A stretch of DNA of 40,661 nt, taken from the NCBI RefSeq assembly GCF_022414575.1, contig NZ_JADWYQ010000052.1, positions 1 through 40,661 on the forward strand, read 5' to 3'. Source of the stretch: Streptomyces sp. MUM 178J (GTDB lineage: Bacteria > Actinomycetota > Actinomycetes > Streptomycetales > Streptomycetaceae). The position numbers and the translations under genes are program-made. Shown here in pieces: positions 25,433 to 33,234 of this stretch. Each line of letters opens with the position of its first letter. The first letter of the stretch is position 1. Under the pieces are notes generated by a model. It saw only the letters and a list, made by a program, of their open reading frames with translations, had not been told where the DNA came from and made no database searches.

Positions 25433-26419
25433 TCAACCCGTGAGGGTGTTGAGCCAGCCGGTCAGCAGACGGTTGATCTCCTCGGGGCGTTCCTGCTGGA
25501 TCCAGTGGCCGCAGCCCTCTACGAGGTGGGAGGCAGAAAGGCCGGGGAGGGTGGTGGGGAAGGCGTCGATGGCGTCGGACATCCAGGTGGTGGAGGCGTC
25601 CAGGGCACCGCCGATGAACAGGGACGGCTGCTTGATCGGGGCTCCGCGGTGGGGGGCGAGGTCCTCCCAGTCGCGGTCCACGTTGCGGTAGCGGTTGAGG
25701 GCGCCCGTCAGACCCGTGCGCTCGAACTCTCCGGCGTAAACGTCGAGGTCGTCCTCGGCCAGCCAGGCCGGGAGGACGCCGGTGGGAAAACGGTCACGCA
25801 GCTGGCCGCCGTGGGCGACGAAGTGCGGGTCGGGCTCGCCCTGGGCGGGCATGGTGTCGGCGGACAGGGCGGCGTAGAAGCCCGCGAGCCAGCCCCGCAC
25901 GTCAGGCTCGATCTCCGTCTCGGCGCGGCCGGGCTCCTGGAAGTAGGAGACGTAGAACTCCTGCTCGGGGCCGCCGATCTGGCCGAAGATGTCGGTGGGG
26001 CGGGGGCCGCCGGGTGGCGCGTACGGGACGCTCAGCAGGGCGACGGCCCGGAAGACCTTGGGGTGGAGCAGGGCGGAGGTGGCGGCGATGTTGGAGCCCC
26101 AGTCGTGGCCGACGACCACCGCGTTCTCCTCGCCGAGGGCGTGCACGAGGGCGACGTTGTCCTCCACCAGGTCCAGCATCCGGTAGGCATCGGTCTCCGC
26201 AGGCTTGGAGGAGCGGCCGTAGCCGCGCACGTCGAGCGCCACCGCCCGGTAGCCGGCCGCGGCGAGGGCCGGGAGCTGGCGGCGCCAGGAGTACCAGGAC
26301 TCGGGGAAGCCGTGCACGAGCAGGACCAGCGGGCCGGCGCCCTGCTCGACCAGGTGCAGGCGCCCGGCAGGGGCCTCGACGGTGCGGTGGCGGAGTGCGG
26401 TGGACGGCTCGGGCTGCAT
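25433..26419 (-). CDS. epoxide hydrolase-like alpha/beta hydrolase
   Basis: A 328-residue soluble epoxide hydrolase-type protein. The oxyanion motif HGFPESWYSWR (36-46) is followed by the nucleophile D106 in VVGHDWGS, an acid D274 in GGALDAST and H305 in GCGHWIQQE; candidate lid tyrosines are in FYVSYF and NRYRN. An Asp nucleophile, not Ser, sets it apart from esterases. It hydrolyses epoxides to diols; the natural substrate is unknown. AGAGAAG lies before the ATG. It is divergent from a truncated XRE regulator, with a palindrome between them, a common pairing in Streptomyces. Confidence 0.9.
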   Translation of the reverse strand: MQPEPSTALRHRTVEAPAGRLHLVEQGAGPLVLLVHGFPESWYSWRRQLPALAAAGYRAVALDVRGYGRSSKPAETDAYRMLDLVEDNVALVHALGEENAVVVGHDWGSNIAATSALLHPKVFRAVALLSVPYAPPGGPRPTDIFGQIGGPEQEFYVSYFQEPGRAETEIEPDVRGWLAGFYAALSADTMPAQGEPDPHFVAHGGQLRDRFPTGVLPAWLAEDDLDVYAGEFERTGLTGALNRYRNVDRDWEDLAPHRGAPIKQPSLFIGGALDASTTWMSDAIDAFPTTLPGLSASHLVEGCGHWIQQERPEEINRLLTGWLNTLTG

Positions 26420-26497
26420 GGGGTCTTCTCTCGGTTCGCGGGTGGACGCAGGTACGCATCGATCATGCGGCGCAGCGACCGTCCACCGCGATTACCC

Positions 26498-26512
26498 TTG
26501 CCACTCTGGCAA
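26498..26512. promoter_or_regulatory. inverted repeat TTGCCA-CTC-TGGCAA
   Basis: Perfect 6-bp arms with a 3-nt spacer lie in the divergent region between the epoxide hydrolase and the xre fragment. A site of this kind is expected for the autoregulatory XRE protein. With the xre gene cut off, the hydrolase may no longer be repressed by its own partner. Confidence 0.55.
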
Positions 26513-26526
26513 ACTTGCAGGACAGG

Positions 26527-26757
26527 ATGGTGGAGCGGCACGTCCGGAAGGGGGCAGAGCGGGTGACAGGCGACGACGTGGCCGACACGCTGGCGGCGAT
26601 GGGCCCCCGGCTGCGGGCCGCACGCGAACACCGCGGCTCCACGCTCACCGGCGTCAGCTGCGCGACCGGCATCTCCCCGGGCACGCTGTCGCGGATCGAG
26701 ACGGATCTTCCTCCGAACCCCCGCACCAGGCCGATCACGTGTGCTAGACGACCATGA
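26527..26757 (+). pseudogene. XRE family regulator, truncated
   Basis: The frame encodes the N-terminal HTH of an XRE regulator: DVADTLAAMGPRLRAAREHR, then LTGVSCATGISPGTLSRIET. Normal relatives go on for about 120 more residues with a cupin domain. Here the reading departs from the family after SRIETDLPPN and stops at 26755-26757, exactly where the right 45-nt repeat begins. The rest of the gene is nowhere to the right. This points to disruption by the repeat-bearing insertion or by an associated deletion. The start could be ATG 26527 or GTG 26563. Confidence 0.7.
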
Positions 26758-26800
26758 TCGTTCTCACCGGGATTTCCTGTACCTCAACTACTCACGCCCG
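26756..26800 (-). repeat. 45-nt inverted repeat, right copy
   Basis: The reverse complement matches 19291-19335 at 42 of 45 positions, with a perfect 29-base core at 26762-26790. It begins at the point where the xre gene is cut and lies 48 bases from the end of the aminopeptidase gene. Confidence 0.8.
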
Positions 26801-26847
26801 CAGGCGGCGCGAGCGAGAGGAGTCGGGGGCGGGCGGGGCGTCGCGCC

Positions 26848-28296
26848 TCACCCTTCCAGCAGCGCGCCCATCCATTCCTCGATCGCGCCGGGTGTCCTCG
26901 GCAGTGCGCCCGACATCAGCCGCGCCCCGTCCTCGGTGATCAGCAGGTCGTCCTCGATGCGGACGCCGAGGCCGCGCAGCTCCGGCGGAAGGGTCTCGTC
27001 GTCGGGCTGGAGGTAGAGACCCGGTTCGACGGTGAGCACCTGGCCGGCCTCCAGGACCCCGTCGAGGTAGGTCTCCGCCCGTGCCTTCGCGCAGTCGTGG
27101 ACGTCGAGGCCGAGCATATGGCCGCTGCTGCACAGCGTGTAGCGCCGGTACAGCCCGCTCTCCGGTCGCATCGCCTCATCCGCGGAGACCTTCAGCACCC
27201 CCCACTCCGCGAGCCCTTCCGCGATCACCCGCATCCCCGCCTGATGGAAGTCCCGGAAGCTCGCTCCGGGTTTCAGCGCCGCGATGCCCGCCTCCTGGGC
27301 CGCCAGGACCAGTTCGTACACCTGGCGCTGCACCGGGGAGAAGCGCCCGGACAGGGGGACGGTGCGGGTGACGTCCGCGGTGTAGAGCGTGTCGGTCTCC
27401 ACGCCCGCGTCGAGCAGGAGCAGCTGTGAGCGGTCGAGGGGGCCGTCGTTGCGTGTCCAGTGCAGTACGCACGCGTGCGCGCCGGATGCTGCGATCGTCT
27501 CGTACCCGGTGCCGTTCCCCTCGGCCCGTGCGCGCAGCTGGAAGACGCCCTCGATCCAGCGTTCGCCGCGCGGATGGGCCAGCGCGCGCGGCAGCGCCCG
27601 TACGACGTCCTCGAAGCCGCTGACGGTGTGGTCCACGGCCAGCTGCAGCTGGCCGACCTCCCAGGCGTCCTTCACCAGGCGCAACTCCGCGAGGGTCGCG
27701 GCCAGTTCCGTGCCGGGGTCGACGCCGCCCAGCGTCCGCGTGGTCGGCGCGGGGCCGGTGAGGAAGCCCTCAAGGAGGTCGAGATGCCGGCAGCGGATGC
27801 CGGTGAGCCGCTCCGACTCGGCCGGATCGGGGCGGCGGCCGACCCAGAACTCCCCGTACCGGCGGTCGCGGTAGAACCCGTCCCCGCCGTCGGGCCCCCG
27901 CGGCGACCGGGGCCGTGCGAACAGCACCGCCTCGTGCCCCGGCGCGCCGCCCGCCCCGGTCCCGCACGGTTCCAGGACCAGAACGTGCCCCGCCTGCTCC
28001 TCGCCCGTCAGTCCGGTCAGCCAGGCGTACGCGCTGTGCGGCCGGAAGCGGTGATCGCAGTCGTTGGAGCGGACTTTGAGCTCCCCGGCGGGCACGACCA
28101 GTCGCTCGCCGGGGAAGCGGGCGGACAGCCGCGCCCTGCGCGCGGGGGTGACGTCCGCGGCGGCCAGGCGGATGTTTTCGGGCAGCGGGGAGGCCGCCCA
28201 GTCCTGCGCCATGAAGGCGGCGAGCGCGGGCGAGACGGCCAGGTCGTGGCTGCCGATGTTCGCCGACGCGGGGCGGGAGGCTGCCTGTTCGGACAT
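26848..28296 (-). CDS. pepP: aminopeptidase P (Xaa-Pro aminopeptidase), M24 family
   Basis: A 482-residue M24B metallopeptidase. The N-terminal creatinase-like domain (40-200, with FRPHSAYAWLTGL) is followed by the pita-bread catalytic domain with the five metal ligands D296 (LLDAGVE), D308 (TADVTRT), H393 (SSGHMLGLDVHD), E424 (VEPGLY) and E448 (RIEDD). It removes N-terminal residues preceding proline from peptides. TGGAGGATCC precedes the ATG. It is divergent from a collagenase, and collagen peptides are rich in X-Pro bonds, so the two probably work in sequence: outside cleavage, then cytoplasmic trimming. Confidence 0.93.
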   Translation of the reverse strand: MSEQAASRPASANIGSHDLAVSPALAAFMAQDWAASPLPENIRLAAADVTPARRARLSARFPGERLVVPAGELKVRSNDCDHRFRPHSAYAWLTGLTGEEQAGHVLVLEPCGTGAGGAPGHEAVLFARPRSPRGPDGGDGFYRDRRYGEFWVGRRPDPAESERLTGIRCRHLDLLEGFLTGPAPTTRTLGGVDPGTELAATLAELRLVKDAWEVGQLQLAVDHTVSGFEDVVRALPRALAHPRGERWIEGVFQLRARAEGNGTGYETIAASGAHACVLHWTRNDGPLDRSQLLLLDAGVETDTLYTADVTRTVPLSGRFSPVQRQVYELVLAAQEAGIAALKPGASFRDFHQAGMRVIAEGLAEWGVLKVSADEAMRPESGLYRRYTLCSSGHMLGLDVHDCAKARAETYLDGVLEAGQVLTVEPGLYLQPDDETLPPELRGLGVRIEDDLLITEDGARLMSGALPRTPGAIEEWMGALLEG

Positions 28297-28338
28297 GGAT
28301 CCTCCAGGAGTGCGGATGGACGAGAAAGAACCAACGGG

Positions 28339-28367
28339 TTGTCAGTGCAATTTCACATTACTATGTT
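28339..28367 (+). promoter_or_regulatory. sigma-HrdB-like promoter of the collagenase gene
   Basis: TTGTCA (28339-28344) and TATGTT (28362-28367) are spaced by 17 bases, close to the housekeeping consensus. Between them lies GTGCAATTTCAC (28345-28356), an imperfect palindrome (GTG-N-AATT-N-CAC). A repressor bound there would block the promoter. Transcription would start about 90 bases before the collagenase start codon. Confidence 0.55.
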
Positions 28368-28462
28368 ACGGGTCACACCTCAGAGTCGTCATCCTCGACG
28401 AGGTGCCGAAGCACCAGCCGCCGCAGCGCAGTTCCCACCTCCCACAACCCCCAGGAGCACAC

Positions 28463-30829
28463 GTGTCCCATCGCCGTACCCTGCGCAGAACCCTCCTCGC
28501 AGCCGCGATCTCCACGGCGCTCGCCGCCCCGCTGCTCGGCGCGTCCCAAGCCTCCGCAGGGCCGCAGACCCTCACCGGCGCTCCCGTCGCCGCCCAACAG
28601 CCCACCGCCGAGAACCCCTTCGACCACGTCGACCGGCGAGGAGCCGCGCCCACGGCCGTCCACGCCGAGAACCTCGCCCCCGGCGGCGGCGTCGCGGCCG
28701 GCCGCATACCCGGCGACGTCGCCCGCGGCGACGGACCGAGACCCGAGGCGAACGCCGCGGCCGACGCCCCCGCCCAGCCGCCGCACGCCCTCGACGGCGC
28801 CGTCCCCTGCACCCTCGACGGCATAGCCGGACTGTCCCCGGACCGCTTCGCCGACTTCCTCGCCGATCCCGCCGTCACCGTCGACGGCTGCCTCTCCGGC
28901 CTGATCTGGACCTGGGACGCGAGGCTCGCGCCCGTCATGTCGGACGCCCACGTCCAGACCGTCGCCCGCCGGATCACCGCCCTCGCGCCGAACCACGACG
29001 GCAGGAACGGCAGCAATCTGTACGAGATGTTCACCTATCTCCACGCCGTCGCGTACCACGACTTCTCACGCGAGGAGATCGACCTCACCGACCCGCCCAC
29101 CGTGGCCGCCGTCCGCGACGCGGTCCACGCCTTCGGCGAGGCCCGCCGCACCTTCCGGGCGACCCGCAGCAACGCCGACACCCTCCGCGAGGCCCTCTAC
29201 GCGGCCAGCGCCGAGGGCCTGCGCCACCACCAGCTCGGCCTGATCCAGAAGGTGCTGGCCACCATGGGCGAGTACCACGGCGCCACCTACGCGGACCCGG
29301 CCTGGGGCGGCGCCGCGCTCGCCGCGCTCAGCGTCAACTACCTCGGCGTCTACCCCGGCAACCAGGACACCGCCTTCCACGACGCCGTCGCCGGCGACCC
29401 CTACTACCGCCAGAGGTTCATGGACTTCGTCGACCACACCCACCTCGTGGGCACGCCCAACGAGTGGACGGTCCGCGACGCCCTGAGCGAGTACGCCCGG
29501 TTCGGCCAGATCGACTCCCTGCGCGACGAGATCGTCAATGAACTGGGCTGGTTGCTCGGCCAGACCGTCCGCAACTACGGCAAGGGCAGCGAGCCCTGGG
29601 CGAAGATCGCCTCCTGGCTCAACCACTACGACGCCTGCAAGCCGTACAACGTGTGCATCGAGGACATCGAGAAAGAGCTGTTCCCGCACACCTATCTCTA
29701 CGACAACGGCACGATCAGGGTCCGCACCGGACTCGACCGCGCCGTCGTCGACCAGCTCTACTACGCGAGCAAGCAGGTCAGGGCGCAGTTCCACCGCGTC
29801 GTCGGCAGCACCGAGCCGCTGGCGGGCGACGTCAACGACGTGCTGAACATCGTGCTCTACGCCTCCCGCGCGGACTACGAGACCTACCATCCGCTGCTCA
29901 CCGGCATGGGCACCAACAACGGCGGCATCTACATCGAGCGCGGCGCGACCTTCTACACCTACCAGCGGCGCGTCCCGCAGGACTCCTCGCTGACCCTGGA
30001 GGAGCTGTTCCGCCACGAGTACGTCCACTACCTCAACGGCCGCTTCGCCGTGCCCGGCTACTTCGGAGAGGGCGCCTGGTACCGGGGCGACCGCACCACC
30101 GCGATGGACGAGGGCACCGCGGAGTTCTTCGACGGCGCGACCCGCGACGAGGGCATCGCCGTCCGCAAGTCCCTGGTGCGCAGCATCATCGACGACACCG
30201 CCGGCGGCGGTCCCCGGATGTCCGTGAACCGGATACTGCACGCCACCTACGATGGCGACGGCTTCCGCTTCTACTCGTACGCGGGCGCCTTCTTCGAGTA
30301 CCTCTGGCAAGAACGCCCCTCCCTGATCCAGGAGATGTACCGGCATCTGCGCGCCGACGACCCGGCGGCGTTCGACGCCTGGCGTACCCGCCTCGGCTCC
30401 GACGCCGCGCTCCAGCGGGGGTACGACGCCTTCCTGGACGCCCAGATCGCCAAGGTGGACGAGCTGTTCACGCCCGACACGACGTACGTCCCCGGCGGGG
30501 AGCTGAGGTACGCGACGGCTGCCGAGGTGCGTGCCGCGTTCGCCTCCGCGACGTACAACACCCCTGAGTGCGAGGACAACGGCGACACGTCGGGCAAGGC
30601 GCGCTTCGTCTGCACGGGCCGCATCACGGCGAACCTCTCCGACTCCGGCGACCCGAACCGGGTGTTCAAGGACATGTCGGAGACCGTCGACTACTTCATC
30701 CTGGACCGCAGCCTCAAGGGAGGGAACAACTTCAACGACATGAACTGCTCCTTCGGCCCGGTCGACATCTGGCCCTCGGGCCGCGCGGGCACCTCGGGCT
30801 TCAGCTGCGAGGGCCCGCTGCGCCGCTGA
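28463..30829 (+). CDS. secreted microbial collagenase, peptidase family M9
   Basis: A 788-residue secreted metalloprotease. The signal peptide is RR-containing (MSHRRTLRRTLLAAAISTALA, cleaved near ASAG). The activator-like domain covers roughly 100-390 and the peptidase domain the rest, with H518-E519-x2-H522 (RHEYVHYLNGRF) and third ligand E550 (MDEGTAEFF) 32 residues after H518, the spacing of clostridial ColG. It has no PKD or collagen-binding domain that I can see; a short Cys-containing C-terminal piece (from about 690) follows instead. It cleaves triple-helical collagen or gelatin outside the cell. GTG 28463 follows AGGAG at 28453-28457. Confidence 0.93.
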   Translation: MSHRRTLRRTLLAAAISTALAAPLLGASQASAGPQTLTGAPVAAQQPTAENPFDHVDRRGAAPTAVHAENLAPGGGVAAGRIPGDVARGDGPRPEANAAADAPAQPPHALDGAVPCTLDGIAGLSPDRFADFLADPAVTVDGCLSGLIWTWDARLAPVMSDAHVQTVARRITALAPNHDGRNGSNLYEMFTYLHAVAYHDFSREEIDLTDPPTVAAVRDAVHAFGEARRTFRATRSNADTLREALYAASAEGLRHHQLGLIQKVLATMGEYHGATYADPAWGGAALAALSVNYLGVYPGNQDTAFHDAVAGDPYYRQRFMDFVDHTHLVGTPNEWTVRDALSEYARFGQIDSLRDEIVNELGWLLGQTVRNYGKGSEPWAKIASWLNHYDACKPYNVCIEDIEKELFPHTYLYDNGTIRVRTGLDRAVVDQLYYASKQVRAQFHRVVGSTEPLAGDVNDVLNIVLYASRADYETYHPLLTGMGTNNGGIYIERGATFYTYQRRVPQDSSLTLEELFRHEYVHYLNGRFAVPGYFGEGAWYRGDRTTAMDEGTAEFFDGATRDEGIAVRKSLVRSIIDDTAGGGPRMSVNRILHATYDGDGFRFYSYAGAFFEYLWQERPSLIQEMYRHLRADDPAAFDAWRTRLGSDAALQRGYDAFLDAQIAKVDELFTPDTTYVPGGELRYATAAEVRAAFASATYNTPECEDNGDTSGKARFVCTGRITANLSDSGDPNRVFKDMSETVDYFILDRSLKGGNNFNDMNCSFGPVDIWPSGRAGTSGFSCEGPLRR

Positions 30830-30834
30830 CCGCC

Positions 30835-30852
30835 GCTGCGGGCCCTCGCAGC
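30835..30852 (+). terminator. short hairpin after the collagenase stop
   Basis: GCTGCG-GGCCCT-CGCAGC gives a 6-bp perfect stem that starts six bases after the stop codon. There is no T-run, as is usual in this GC range. It is a likely terminator of the collagenase transcript. Confidence 0.4.
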
Positions 30853-30978
30853 TGGTCGCCCGATCCGACAAATCCCGCCACTGACCTGCGCATCCATCCC
30901 TCCCGTCACTCGAATTCCACCTTTCACTCGTCCGTGTCGCTGTTGGGCCGGGCGGGTGAGGGGCGGGAGGATGGAGCC

Positions 30979-31422
30979 ATGAGTAGGTACGAGAGGTACG
31001 ACGCCACCGACGAACAGTGGGAGGGCCTCGCGGAGGTCGTCCCACTGCGCGGTCGCAACGAGTGGCCGTCGCAGGGCGATCACCGCACCATCCCGAGGGA
31101 GTACGGCGCCCGGGCCGCGGTCGGCGCAGCCGGTCCGTCCGCGGCCCGGGACTCCGCCGAGCAGCGCCGGATGGTCGTCCTCCGTGTGCAGATCTTCGCC
31201 GACGCGCGCGAGGTGGCCGAGTACCTCGTCGCCCGCATACCCGTGCTGCTCGATCTCACCAGCGCGGACGCCGATGTGGCCAAGCGGGTCCTAGACTTCA
31301 GCAGCGGCGTCGTCTTCGGGCTCGGCAGCGCCATGCACCGGGTCGACCGGAACGTCTTTCTGCTCGCGCCGGTCGGCACGGAGGTGGAGGGCGTCGCGGC
31401 CGCGGCCGTCCCCCATTCGTAG
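30979..31422 (+). CDS. SepF-like cell division protein
   Basis: A 147-residue member of the SepF/SflA/SflB family of Streptomyces. The opening, SRYERYDATDEQWEGLAEVVPLRGR, and the core, VLRVQIFADAREVAEYLVARIPVLLDL, then VAKRVLDFSSGVVFGLGSAMHRVDRNVFLLAP, are diagnostic. SepF proteins form rings, tether FtsZ to the membrane and act in septation; the paralogues SflA and SflB affect Z-ring formation and branching. There is no usual N-terminal amphipathic membrane helix, which suggests a paralogue rather than the main SepF. GGGAGGATGGAGCC precedes ATG. FtsZ, YlmD and YlmE genes are absent, as expected for a paralogue outside the dcw cluster. Confidence 0.9.
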   Translation: MSRYERYDATDEQWEGLAEVVPLRGRNEWPSQGDHRTIPREYGARAAVGAAGPSAARDSAEQRRMVVLRVQIFADAREVAEYLVARIPVLLDLTSADADVAKRVLDFSSGVVFGLGSAMHRVDRNVFLLAPVGTEVEGVAAAAVPHS

Positions 31423-31478
31423 GAAGGAGGGGAGGAGGGAACGGTTCGCCGCGCGGAGCGCTCCCTAGCGTCCTGATC

Positions 31479-32762
31479 ATGACGCCCTCTCTCCAGCGGC
31501 CCGTGGTCACGGAGCTGCGCCTTTCGCCCTTCGCCGCACACCGGGACACGACCGTGCCGCTCGCCGCCCCGCTCACACTGCTCGCCGGGCCGAGCGGCAG
31601 CGGCAAGTCGACCGCCCTGCGGGCGTACGAGGGGCTGGCACGGCTGGCGGCGGGCGAGGAACTCGCCGCGGCGTTCCCCGACCCCGCGGCCTGTGTGCCG
31701 GAAGGGGCCGGCGTGCTGGACGGGCCTACTGCGCTGGACGGGGCGTCCACGTGGGACGGGGCTGCTGTGTGGGACGGGGCCGGGGCGTTGGACGGGCCTG
31801 CTGCGTTGGACGGGGCGGCCGCGCCGGTAAGTGCCGTCGACCGCGGCCTGTTCCGCATCGGCTGCACCGTGGACGGCCCGGACGGACCCGTGCGGCTCGA
31901 TCTGGCGGTACGGGCCGAGCCCCGGCTCCGTATCGTCGGCGAACGGCTGACCAGCGGCGGGACCACGCTGCTCAGCACCGCCGCGGTGCGAGGCCGCGGA
32001 CACCGGCGCGTGCAGGCCGCCTGGCACACGCATGACGCCTCCGGCGCGGGCGGCGCCCGTGGCACCCGCGCAGCCACCCGCGCCGTCCTGCCGGACGACC
32101 GGCTCGCCACCGCCCTGCTGCCGCTGCATGTGGCGGGCAGGACGGAGGGGCAGTTGCGGGTGCTGGCGGCGGCCGAGCAGACGGTGGTGGCGCTGCGTTC
32201 GCTGTTCGCCTGCGACCCCCAGCCGGAGCGGATGCGCCGCCCCGCGCCCGAGGGGGACGGCAGGCTGCTGCGCGGCTGCGGCAATCTCGCCGACGTGCTG
32301 CACCGTACGCGCAGCGAGTGCGCGCGACGGCACGGACGGCTGGCCGCGGCGGCGCGGGCCGGATGCGCGGGCCCGGTCGCGGACCTCACCGCGGAGGCGC
32401 TCGCCGACGGCACCGTGCGGGCGCTGCTGGACCGGGGCGCGGGGCGCGCTGCCACTCCCGTGGAACGGCTCGGGGACGGCGAGTTGCGCTTCCTGGCGCT
32501 GGCGCTCGTCCTGCTCACGGGCCCCGGGGTGCTGGCCGTGGAGCAGGCCTCCGAGGTCCCGTCGGCGTATCAGACCCTCGCGGTGCTCGCCGACGGACTC
32601 GACCGCTGCCTGGACGCCGCACAGCTGCGCGAACTGCTCGCGCTGGCGGTGGAGATGTGTGCCCGCGGACATATCCGGCTGGTGGGCACAGTCACCGATG
32701 CCACTGCTGCCTCTGTTGCGCGTGGGGTGGAGGGGGCGAGCGTGGTAGACCTTCACCTGTGA
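31479..32762 (+). CDS. AAA/ABC-like ATPase of unknown role
   Basis: A 427-residue protein with a SMC/RecF-like N-terminal ATPase half: ELRLSPFAAHRDTTVPLAAP followed by Walker A GPSGSGKST (37-45). A late segment, RLGDGELRFLALALVLLTGP, resembles the signature helix of ABC/AAA ATPases. Residues 79-114 are six hexapeptides of the form (A/V/T)(L/W)DG(P/A)x, encoded by an 18-nt repeat at 31713-31820. No ribosome site is evident; TAGCGT at 31466-31471 lies seven bases before ATG, so the transcript may be leaderless. The stop shares its A with the ATG of the mazG-like gene. Confidence 0.75.
   Translation: MTPSLQRPVVTELRLSPFAAHRDTTVPLAAPLTLLAGPSGSGKSTALRAYEGLARLAAGEELAAAFPDPAACVPEGAGVLDGPTALDGASTWDGAAVWDGAGALDGPAALDGAAAPVSAVDRGLFRIGCTVDGPDGPVRLDLAVRAEPRLRIVGERLTSGGTTLLSTAAVRGRGHRRVQAAWHTHDASGAGGARGTRAATRAVLPDDRLATALLPLHVAGRTEGQLRVLAAAEQTVVALRSLFACDPQPERMRRPAPEGDGRLLRGCGNLADVLHRTRSECARRHGRLAAAARAGCAGPVADLTAEALADGTVRALLDRGAGRAATPVERLGDGELRFLALALVLLTGPGVLAVEQASEVPSAYQTLAVLADGLDRCLDAAQLRELLALAVEMCARGHIRLVGTVTDATAASVARGVEGASVVDLHL
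31713..31820 (+). repeat. 18-nt tandem repeat, six copies, inside the ATPase gene
   Basis: Six consecutive 18-nt units, each encoding xLDG or xWDG plus two residues. The array keeps frame and lies between the Walker A motif and the rest of the protein. The units differ by a few bases, so it is old or selected and not a fresh slippage. Copy number could vary between strains. Confidence 0.8.
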
Positions 32763-33203
32763 TGACCGATGACGCGCACCGCGGAGATGAGCGGAGACCG
32801 ACCGTCGAGGGACTCCAGCGGACGCTGGCCGACTTCGCCGCCGCCCGGTCCTGGCAGTCGTCGCACACGCCCAAGAACCCGGCGACGGCGTTGAGCGTCG
32901 AGGCGTCCGAACTGGTGGAGATCTTCCAGTGGCTGACCCCCGAGGAGTCGGCGGGGGTGATGCGGGACGAGGCCGCGGCGCACCGGGTGCGGGACGAAGT
33001 CGCCGATGTGAGCGACGCGCGCGAGGCAGCCGGGCAGCAGACGGCGACGATGCCCGCGGCTTCGCCGAGCGGGCGGAGAAGCGAACGAAAGAGATGATGT
33101 GTTGGCGTATCTGCTGCAGTTCTGCGAGGTGCTCGGGGTGGACGCGCTTGCGGCGCTGTCCGAGAAGATCGACCGGAACGAGCTCCGATTCCCCGTCGAG
33201 TGA
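32762..33203 (+). pseudogene. MazG-like nucleotide pyrophosphohydrolase, split by a 91-nt insertion
   Basis: The 5' part encodes TVEGLQRTLADFAAARSWQ, then KNPATALSVEASELVEIFQW (E-x-x-E metal site) and VRDEVADV (E-x-x-D). The family should continue LAYLL, and that continuation, LAYLLQFCEVLGVDALAALS followed by EKIDRNELRFPVE, appears 91 bases later in another frame. Removing 33011-33101 restores one perfect frame of 117 residues. The insertion is flanked by GATGTG on both sides. As written the protein ends in an unrelated tail at 33097. It could be a real small insertion or a sequence error. The ATG overlaps the ATPase stop. Confidence 0.75.
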
Positions 33204-33234
33204 TCGCTGTTCATCACTCTATGGAGTCACAGAG

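Larger units (their letters stand above)
19291..26800. mobile_element. candidate inserted segment bounded by 45-nt inverted repeats
   Basis: About 7.5 kb lie between the two inverted copies: a two-component system, a MacB-like ABC exporter, a broken ISAs1-type transposase, an epoxide hydrolase and a truncated XRE gene. The genes to the left (hydroxyproline operon) and right (aminopeptidase P, collagenase) belong to one metabolic theme, which supports later insertion. There is no intact transposase and no visible target duplication, so the repeats could also be two separate insertion-sequence scars. Confidence 0.4.

Noticed and set aside
19291..26800. intact composite transposon
   Set aside because: No functional transposase and no flanking target duplication can be seen; I report only a candidate segment.
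33011..33101. self-splicing or spliced intron in the mazG-like gene
   Set aside because: At 91 bases it is too short for known bacterial introns and shows no intron motifs; a small insertion or sequence error is likelier.
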